Shown piece by piece: positions 56,188-64,000 of a stretch of 64,000 nucleotides of DNA; position 1 is the first letter of the stretch; each line of letters begins with the position of its first letter. The notes beneath the pieces were generated by a model that was not told the origin of the DNA, made no database searches, and was given only the letters and a program-made list of their open reading frames with translations. The DNA is from Montifringilla adamsi (taxonomy: Eukaryota; Chordata; Aves; Passeriformes; Passeridae). A program made the translations under genes and the position numbers. The stretch is taken from NCBI GenBank assembly GCA_017590115.1, contig JAGGNK010008781.1:561471-625470 (forward strand). The letters are read 5' to 3'.

Positions 56188-59100
56188 GAGGAGCTCACAG
56201 ATTGCAGTGTCACCTCACTCCATACAGACACAGTCAGTGTTTACTTTCTTGTGAAATTCACTATCAAAGACAACCCTACAGCATTCAGGAATCAGAAGTC
56301 TCTTTCCCACAGTTCTCCTTGTTAGATATGCAAAGGAGGTCCTTGAAGAGCTATTACAGAGTGTGAAAAGAAACATAAAATTTGGTGCACTGTTGATGTT
56401 CCTATCTCAGCAGCGACCCGAAACAAAGCACACAAGTGCTCCCTACAGCACAACAGCCTCTCTTTAGTCAGACACCTCCCAAATGCTGAGCAGCAGCAGC
56501 TTGTGCTGTCCATGGGTGATGTGAGGAGCAGTCAGTGCACTTGTAAAGTCCTAGTTGTGTGTTTTCTTTGTCCCTTTCCTGTTTTTTATTTCACACAGAC
56601 ATTAGTCTCAGATAAAGGAACTATAAAATAACAAATATACAAGACAGAAGCAAACAATGCCTGTGTTCCACAAAAGAGTATTTTCAAGTTTAAGGCACCT
56701 GCTCAGAACTGGCAGTCTCTTCTTGACAGTCTCCAGTGTTCATCAGCACCTTTGGTAGCCCAGAACTTTGAATCTCTGCTTCTTACCACAGTCTTTACCC
56801 AAAAAAGAAAGATAAAACACAAGTTTTGAAATCTCTTTTCGTTTGTGTGGAGCAAAAAAAGCTCAAAGCAGTGGCAGGTCCTGGCCAGTAGCTCAGAGAG
56901 CTGTGTGTGGGCAGATTAGAGACTGAAGGGAGCATCACTCGAGAGGAGGGGAAGGGGAGCCAGGCACATGCAGATGATGAAAGCCTGCTCAGCACTGGAG
57001 GAGAGGGGAAGGGGAACAGAGGTGCTGATCAGTGAGGGAAGGAGGGAACGAGGGGCACAGCGTGGGCTCCACTGCAGACTGCAGCTCCTCGTTAGCTCCC
57101 GGGGATGCTGCAGCTCTGAGCCCCCGGAGAGGCAGAGGCAGCAGCAAAGATGGGAACTGGCTGAAGAATCTCTGGGGAGCTGCCTCGCCAGCAGGAAATG
57201 CAGATTTATTGATACTGAGCGTTTTGCAAGAACTATGTGTTCTCAAAAAGCCAAAATACGCTAAAGCAAAATACAAAAATAAACCTTCATCCCAACATTA
57301 TCAACATCCAGTATTTCTGAATTTCATTTTGAAATGACAGGTGCTTTTGCAACATACTGGGCTTTGTCCATTCTAACACAGCAGCACATTTTGAAAATAT
57401 AACTGAAATTGTTTCGTTCACTGATACTTTTTCCTATATAATGAATTTATGTCACATCAGGATTTTCAAAAGATGCTCTGATGTCTGGAAAAAAAATTCA
57501 AAATAATGACTTTTCCTGTAGCTCATGCTTTCCCTGAGATAGGAAGTCTGATTCAAAGCATACACTGAATTTAGCTGGACACCCATTGACTTCAGTGGAG
57601 CAGATCTATGAGGAGATCTTGAGGAATGGAAGGAAAAAACTAGTGACAACAAACTGAAGGAATTCCTCTTTAAACAATGCCCTGCAAACACACACAAGGA
57701 TCGCTCCGTCCTGCCTTTGATGTACAGCTCCCCAAAGCTTTAACTTTGCTAGCACAGGAAAGGCAGAGCCACATGTGTTCTCAGAGCACTGGGGTTGCCT
57801 GATCCCACCCTGCTGCTGCCCGGGAATTCACATCTGCCCCGTCCCAAATCCTGCGCAGATTATCGCTGCACAGTGCAATAATCACGGGCACTCCTTCTGG
57901 GATTCTGTACAGCCCTTGGTGATTCAAAGCTCTGTTGTGCTGTTTCTGGAAATATCCATTCCACTTCCCAAGCAAGACCTAAAGCTGCTTGGAGCAGTAT
58001 TTCCTGAGCTGAAATCGGATCTACCAAAGCAGGACCTGTTTGTTTCGCAGAGCTGATCCTGTGTCTCTGCTGGATAAACGTGGGAAGATAACAGCAGGCC
58101 AGAGCTGAACAGATCCAAGGGCAACATGTACCATTGTCTGGACCAAAAAACCCACGGAAACCAGGTTAATATTGGCACTCAGACTGATTGTAACTTGTGG
58201 CTCCCTGAAAATAAAGCTTCTGTAATGGGGATGCTGATACCTCCTTAACTGTTACAGCACAAACACTGCCACTGAAATACAGTTCAGAGCCAGCTCCATC
58301 AAGGAGTGTTTTGTAAATGAATAATGACTTTGCTTAAAGCTAATCAACATCAAGTGTGTTAAAAAAGATGAAATAGTGCTGGAAGGCAGTGGGAGGTAGA
58401 GGAGCCTCAAAGTGCAAACAGGTGCTGATCTCCCTTCAGGGGGGATTGAGTGGCACAGACCTTACAGGGCTGTCACTTCTGATCAAAGCAAGCTCCAAGA
58501 CCACATAATCACCATCACCCACCTTTTAAAGGATACCCTGATTTATCATCTGTCACTGTTAATAACTTGGCTACTCTGTCTGAAATACTTAAAAACATTA
58601 CACGAGGATAACATTTCAAATGTTTTTTAAAGAAATGTGTAAATGTTTTCAACTAAAAGGCACTGGAGCTCGTCCTTTGAGGCCATCTGTTGCTGCAGAC
58701 CACCTGCCATCAAAAGCCCACCTGAGCAGGAATATCCCATCATTACAGAGCCATCCCCCTGCAGCCAGGGGTGTTCAGGCTGGGGGGAGCAGGGTGTGTG
58801 TCAGACACGGCTGTTCCTGGGCTCTTCATGCTCTCTGCAGCCACGGGATGACAGCCAGATGTGAATAATGGCTGCATAATAACAGACACATGAAATGCTG
58901 CTTGGGCAAAACCTGATAAGGGATCTGAACATTCCTGGCTGAGCCCCTCACATCCTCCCAGCCGTGGTGCCTGCTCTGCACTGCTCGGAGTGTCCCAACA
59001 TGTCAGGTCTAAACCCTGCAACTGCCGAGCTTAATTATTTTTCTGTTTATGAGAAGCATCAGCATTTCACAGAGAAATAAGTGTTTTACCATGGTAATTA

Positions 59101-61139
59101 GAATTTTGTGGGGTTTTGCCCTGAATCCCATTTTCCCCTGCCAATCTCATACTCTTACCTCATTAATCTCTCCCCAGTAAATCACACTGTTCTACCAAGC
59201 TACCTTTGCCAGAAAAAGGAACTTTCTGCCTTTCTTTTACCTGCTCACAAGCCTGTGACAAACATCTGGTTCTTGATTTGGTGTATGTACACACCAACAG
59301 AATCCGTTTCTTTTATAATTTTTATCTGATAAATGCCACTGGACATTTCTTCCTCAACAAGTTTTCCATGGCGTGACTGGATTGTTAAAATTACCACGTA
59401 CAGACACTTTTCCTAAAGGTCTGAGACAAGCAAATACCTATTGGGGCTTGGCAGTAATGAAAAATCCTATAAAATTCAACAGATAAAAATTCAAACATGA
59501 TTTCACTAAAATATAAAATTGCTGTGAAAAATAAAGAAGTTTAATATTTTTGAGATGTTGCCTTAATGGCTTTTAGTATTATTATCATTTAACTAAAATG
59601 CAGCCTTCTAAGACAAGAATACAAATCTGTGTTAATTATTAATAACTGTATTAAGTTAATTGTTTTGAAAATAAGTACATCACCTTCCTTTAACAGTAAT
59701 AAGCTTCCAATGCCTTAAGTAGCAACTTCAGTATTAAACTGTTAAGACTGTTAGGAGCTATGGGACAGCAAGAATACAATTTCTGAATTTATTAATTCTT
59801 AAGATGTTCCTCAAAGCCAATCATTGCATTCTGCTGCATTTACAGTGTACTAGCCCTGATGTAAAGAATCTGCATCATGATGTACTTGAGGAATCTCATT
59901 TGATTACCAGTAACACGCCCCAAATAATTCCTGAATAACTGCAAGCATAAATAAAACCTGAATACTTGGTTTACAGTTTAGCAAGGATCTATTTGTAACA
60001 CGATGCCTCCAGCCAAGCATCATGTGTCGTTTTCATGGGCAGAGGTGCAGTTCTGCCCTGGTGACAATGAAGGGCCTGAGCTGACAACTGAATAAACCCA
60101 GAACGGCAGCAGGAGCTCAGCCACTGCTGAACATCTATCTTCACGTTTTTTCTCTTTCAGAATCCTGACAGCAGGATGTAAGAATTCATCATCAACAATG
60201 CAAGCAAATAATATTCTGTAGCCCACAGAAGAGCGAGGAGTTTCTTGCAGTGACTGATGCAGGCTGGAGCGAAGCCTGGCACCATTCCCTGAAAGAACCT
60301 GTCCTGGTGAAGCCAGCACTGGCCCTTCTGCCAGGTATGAATTTTCTGAGGTGACACACAAACAAGACACACACCTGAAGGCTTCCTGCACAATCTGCGA
60401 TACACAGGTGATTTTAAAACTCTGTGTTTCTCAGGATCTAGTGCCATTGGTTTAGCTGGAGCATACACAGATGCACAGGCATTAATTCAGTAGTTTCACA
60501 AGTGGATTTGTTTAGTGCAATGTCCTACTTTGGCTGCAGCACAGTGCCCTCTGACAGGATTAACTTCCAGGGCATCTCAAAGCTCTGTGTCAAACAGTGG
60601 CACACTGGCACAAAAGAGAAAAAGGATATTTTCTCTTCCTCAAAAGACGAATTTTGTATCAAAACTGCTTTATCTATGTGCACTTTAGACATGAAGATTA
60701 TTGATAATACCTGCAAGATCATTTCTGCCACTCCAGTTCCTCATCACTGCTGGGAACACTTCAAAAGAGTACAGAAAGGCAAGAATTTATCTGCCACACT
60801 GCACAGATAAGTTGAAAAACCAGACCACTCCTAAAGAACCTTTGGTTGGAAAATTCCCAGGCACAACATGACTGTCACAAGGATCCCCACTCTCCCATTC
60901 AGACCTGTTCTTTCTGTGATGAGATCCCTGGCAAAGGCTTTTCTAGAGCAGCCTGGGTGCGAAAGGGAGGTTCTACCCCTGCCTCACCAGCTGATCACCC
61001 AGCCTGGCCATCACCTGCAAAGTTTCAGGTTCACACAAAAACATACTCCACTAAAAACTTCTGGAAAATGTATTTACAGCTTGAGCTTCATCGGGTAACT
61101 TCCCTGAAGTAGCATTCAAATCCTGCATTTGTACTTCCC
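56188..61139. other. Intergenic DNA 3' of FZD10, candidate regulatory stretch
   Basis: No gene is recognised. The part at about 59560-59960 is unusually AT rich and unique, with TTAATTA-like sites. In the 3' flank of a developmental receptor gene this is the composition often found in conserved enhancers. Conservation cannot be judged from one genome. Confidence 0.5.
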
Positions 61140-61400
61140 GGTGTCCCCTAAGTCTTTCCACAAAAGGTGACACTTTCAGCGGTGTTAGAAAGGGGGGAAA
61201 TTCCCCGAAGGGTAGAGACGGAATTGTGTTCCAGCTGTGAGAAGTGAGGCAGCGATCTTTAACATGCTGAACGCAGCCTATGCAAATTTGAAAGGGCTGT
61301 TAAGCGAGGATCACTGCTGTAATCTCAGCGCTTTGTAAACACGGTCCTGCTCTACCCCGCTGCCGCTTTTTACACCGCTAAAGCCCATTCAGTGTCTCAG
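61140..61400. promoter_or_regulatory. Candidate regulatory element downstream of FZD10
   Basis: A cluster of good motif matches lies just beyond the predicted FZD10 poly(A) site. It has a palindromic kappa-B type site ggggaaattcccc (61194-61206), a POU octamer atgcaaat (61280-61287) and a forkhead-type tgtaaaca (61334-61341). Base composition is higher in G+C than its surroundings. This is inference from motifs only. Confidence 0.35.
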
Positions 61401-61614
61401 TTGCAGAGGCTCACAGAAATATGCACCTTCAAAATCCATTTATTTCATTTCACCTTGCAATTTCTTTCGAGTAAATTACTGTTCTCTCTATTTATACTCG
61501 CAGGCAAGTATAACAACAATTATTATATTCAAAGTGTGCTTTTATCAAGTGATCCAGGAAACAAGTTTATTAACTGCAAAGCACATCAGAGAAAGTTTAG
61601 AACACACAAAATTA

Positions 61615-62699
61615 TCAAACTAAAGAACATATTTTATTTTTAATAAAATAGTGGAGCATGAAAAATAATTGTATATTACAAATATATACAGCACAGAACT
61701 GTGCACCCCCAGCACAGTAAAGAGCATCACTCTATACAAAGCTTCCCTTTGCAGAATCTAGTGCTTCTTGATCTATTCAAAGTGAGAATTTGTTTAACAA
61801 TAGAAAGAGTCAATAAGCCCTTTGGGTCTCTTTGAATTGATCCCCCCCTTTTTTTTTTTGCACAAATCAGTCCAAACGTGTATAACATTGGCTTGATTTC
61901 CATTAAAAAGCCACAAAATGTAACACTAAAGGGTTTCTGAGGACTAGACCTCTTAGTTCTTTTGTTAAGAGATTTCTTTTGTTGTCTTTATGTACAGCAA
62001 AATACTTGTTTCTCTTTTCATGTCATGGTAAGAGAAAAAAAAATGTATTGCACATTATTCTTATTCACAAAGTTTGTGTCTGGTGCAGGAAGTTTCTCTT
62101 TTGGTGAAAGAATATTGGTGAGCATTATAGATTGAGCCTATTTTTAGGCACTCCAAGCCCAGAGGGCTGAGAGGAGTTGTGAAGGGTTTTAAAGTTAGCA
62201 CGGAGGTTGTTTTCCCAGAGAGCATCCTCGCTCAGGACAGGCCTCCTCCAGTCCCTGGAGAGACAATGCTCACTTGGGCACTTCGAAAATCAAACCATTG
62301 CTCCCTAAAACTTGGCTATACCTTGTTACTCAGAGAGCTGAAGAAAATCCAGCCCAGCTACATGAAGAAGTTAAATGAGTGTTGGTTGTTGTATTTGGTT
62401 TTGGTTTTATGTTTTTTGTTTTGTTATTTTTTTAATCTGAGGGATGGATGTGATTCTTAACTACAAATTAGTAACAGAACAGACTGTTTTAATTCACAAT
62501 ATTTCTGTCACATAAAACCTTTCCACGAGTACGTTTACCTTCAGTTTTTCACCAGCTCCTGAATTCAGCATGATACATTTTTGTGCCTTGAGATATTAAA
62601 ATGTTCTGACAAAAAAAGCACCATTCATTTTTAAATTTCTGACTGCTACTGTGGACATTTGTAAGTCTGTGAGGTGAGATACAGTCTTTTCTAAACTGG
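61615..62699 (-). other. FZD10 3' untranslated region (predicted)
   Basis: Sequence between the FZD10 stop codon and the first well-formed poly(A) signal on the minus strand, about 1.08 kb. No other canonical signal was noticed between them. The length is similar to what I recall for the FZD10 3' UTR in other vertebrates. It contains an A-rich stretch in transcript sense (opposite 62395-62440). The exact cleavage point is an estimate. Confidence 0.65.
61633..61638 (-). terminator. FZD10 polyadenylation signal AATAAA
   Basis: The plus strand reads tttatt, which is AATAAA in transcript sense. About 22-33 bases further downstream on the minus strand lies a GU-rich element (ttttgtgtgtt, opposite 61601-61611), the expected arrangement for cleavage near 61615-61620. 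Confidence 0.7.
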
Positions 62700-64000
62700 T
62701 CACACACAAGTGGGCGGTTGTAATGTTGATTCATATTTTGCAAGGTGAGTTTTCTGTGGATGTTGAGGTTTTTTGTAGATTCCACTACTCGTAATAACAC
62801 TTGCGGGTTTTCTCCTACTTCTCTTCTTTAATCTCCGACTACAAACATTTTGCCAGGATTGAAGAGTCTTGGAAGTCCAGATCCACATGCCACTAGTAAT
62901 GCCCACAACTAATAACATAAAAATTTTGACCATAAAAATTTCTACTGCTGGGATAGAGTTATTCATCATGCAGTCTAAATTTTTAGTCTGATTGTTCATC
63001 TTGCATTTCTGTTGAGTTGCCACAATTTTCCAATAATCCATGTTCAGTCTCTCATAAAAATAGCAAGCTATCACACAAGTTGCAGGCACTGTATACAAGA
63101 CTGAGAAGACACCAATCCTGACCATAAGTTTCTCCAACTTGTCGGTGTTTTCTCCACCTGTTTTCATCACCCTCCTGATATGAAAAAGGGCCACAAACCC
63201 AGAAAGAATAAAAGAAGTGCCAATGATTAGATAACAAGCCAAAGGAATGAGCACAAACCCCGTCAAGGCGTTCACATCCATGCTGCCAACATAGCACAGC
63301 CCTGTCAGCTCGTCTCCAGCCACCCTCCTCATCACCAGGATCATGATGGTCTTCACGGCCGGGATGGCCCACGCTGCCAGGTGGAAGTAGCTGCTGTTGG
63401 CTTCGATTGCCTCGTGCCCCCACTTCTTCCCAGCCGCCAGAAACCAAGTCAAAGTCAGGATCACCCACCACAAGGAACTGGCCATACCAAAGTAATACAG
63501 AACCAGGAACACAATGGTGCAGCCAGTGCTCTCCAGCCCCTCCTGGATGACATAGAGCTGGCCGCTGTCCCTGTCACAGGCAATGCTTTCAGCACCTGAG
63601 AAGAGGCGGATGATGTACCCCACCGAGTAGACACAGTAGCACATGGACAGGAAGATAATGGGCCTCTCGGGGTACTTGAAACGCTGAGGATCTATGAGAA
63701 AAGTGAGCACGGTGAAAGCGCTGGAGAAGAAGCACAGAATGGACCAGATGGCAATCCAAACGACAGCAAACTGTTTGTCATCCCTGCTCCAGTAAACATC
63801 AACCCCTGGCGTGCAGAGCGGCGCGCAGGAAGCGCTCTTTTCCACATGGTGGAACTTGCCGGGATTTTCACAGGACGTTCTGCTCAGGCTGTCCTTGTGC
63901 TGCTGCAGGTCGTGGCCGCTGCTGGGCCGCTGGGGACGAAACATGGGTGGCAGCATGCTGGAGCCCCTGGGTGGCTCATCCGACCCGTTGTTGGGGGCTT
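62700..64000 (-). CDS. FZD10: Frizzled-10 Wnt receptor, C-terminal part (5' truncated by window edge)
   Basis: Encodes a class F seven-transmembrane receptor for Wnt ligands at the plasma membrane. Dishevelled binds its inner face to drive beta-catenin or planar polarity signalling. The frame is open from the window edge (first full codon 63996-63998) to a TGA at 62700-62702: about 432 residues of an expected ~580. The missing part should hold the signal peptide and nearly all of the cysteine-rich Wnt-binding domain. Numbering from the Met at 63954-63956, membrane segments lie near 63-88, 98-118, 144-171, 190-208, 233-259, 280-299 and 337-360. The Dishevelled-binding KTLQSW motif is at 62853-62870. 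The protein ends in a PDZ-ligand TCV. The linker (NNGSDEP) and tail ([10 protein letters not shown]) identify FZD10 rather than FZD4 or FZD9. The Met at 63956 is internal, since the frame stays open upstream with conserved sequence. No intron interrupts it, as is usual for this gene. The extreme C-terminus ([10 protein letters not shown]) differs slightly from what I recall in other species. Confidence 0.97.
   Translation of the reverse strand, partial: APNNGSDEPPRGSSMLPPMFRPQRPSSGHDLQQHKDSLSRTSCENPGKFHHVEKSASCAPLCTPGVDVYWSRDDKQFAVVWIAIWSILCFFSSAFTVLTFLIDPQRFKYPERPIIFLSMCYCVYSVGYIIRLFSGAESIACDRDSGQLYVIQEGLESTGCTIVFLVLYYFGMASSLWWVILTLTWFLAAGKKWGHEAIEANSSYFHLAAWAIPAVKTIMILVMRRVAGDELTGLCYVGSMDVNALTGFVLIPLACYLIIGTSFILSGFVALFHIRRVMKTGGENTDKLEKLMVRIGVFSVLYTVPATCVIACYFYERLNMDYWKIVATQQKCKMNNQTKNLDCMMNNSIPAVEIFMVKIFMLLVVGITSGMWIWTSKTLQSWQNVCSRRLKKRSRRKPASVITSSGIYKKPQHPQKTHLAKYESTLQPPTCV

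Noticed and set aside
24760..58490. Several TCF/LEF-type sites (for example near 24764, 32473, 32791, 47098, 55494 and 58481), which might suggest Wnt feedback on FZD10
   Set aside because: A short core such as atcaaag is expected several times by chance in 64 kb on two strands. I could not count them reliably or show clustering.
63954..63956. ATG as the start of the FZD10 coding sequence
   Set aside because: The frame stays open to the window edge with conserved linker sequence, and starting here would omit the signal peptide and Wnt-binding domain.
1..64000. Endogenous retrovirus or intact LINE
   Set aside because: No reverse transcriptase, integrase or protease-like frame and no long terminal repeat pair was seen. 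Isolated A or T tracts alone are not enough.

Overview
The window looks like vertebrate, most likely avian, nuclear DNA. The one recognisable protein-coding gene lies at the right edge on the minus strand. It is the 3' four-fifths of an intronless Frizzled-10 (FZD10) Wnt receptor gene whose residues read as a bird orthologue. The other ~61 kb show no rRNA, tRNA, bacterial-type gene, CRISPR array or convincing spliced exon. A single-exon developmental receptor gene, many short GC-rich minisatellites, a worn MIR-like SINE, and no visible Alu/L1 or intact retrovirus all fit a bird, perhaps a microchromosome. The species and chromosome are inferences.

Layout. 1-765: CpG-rich block built largely of a 19-20 bp minisatellite. 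1151-1384: pentamer (CAGCC-like) array. 1385-9060: non-coding. 9061-9245: 42-bp array abutting a small CpG island (9237-9425) with two divergent CCAAT boxes. 10031-10197: 21-bp array. 15093-15216: 41-bp array. 17308-17629: 27-bp array. 20311-20486: 11-bp array open in all six frames. 21991-22272: microsatellites. 25618-25721: ~19-bp array. 29015-29325: 61-bp array. About 29690-29830: MIR-like SINE relic. 30525-30564: 40-bp spacer-free palindrome. 31434-32428: 63-bp satellite-like array with 14 apparently identical units. 38574-38858, 40607-41098 and 55986-56187: direct tandem duplications of 143, 249 and 97 bp. 48369-48510 and 50531-50753: two diverged copies of an unnamed interspersed repeat. 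53136-53833: 17-bp array open in all three forward frames. About 59560-59960 and 61140-61400: candidate regulatory DNA. 61615-62699: FZD10 3' UTR with poly(A) signal. 62700-64000: FZD10 coding sequence, cut by the window edge.

Most long open frames here are by-products of tandem repeats or GC-rich DNA and should not be read as genes. The long gene-free interval is the 3' flank of FZD10. In other amniotes, as I recall the synteny, PIWIL1 is the next gene on that side, so the CpG block at the left edge could be near a neighbouring promoter, but nothing in the window proves it. I see no new multi-gene system. The most unusual structures are the homogenised 63-bp array, the 40-bp palindrome, the 11-bp six-frame-open array and the near-identical 249-bp duplication.
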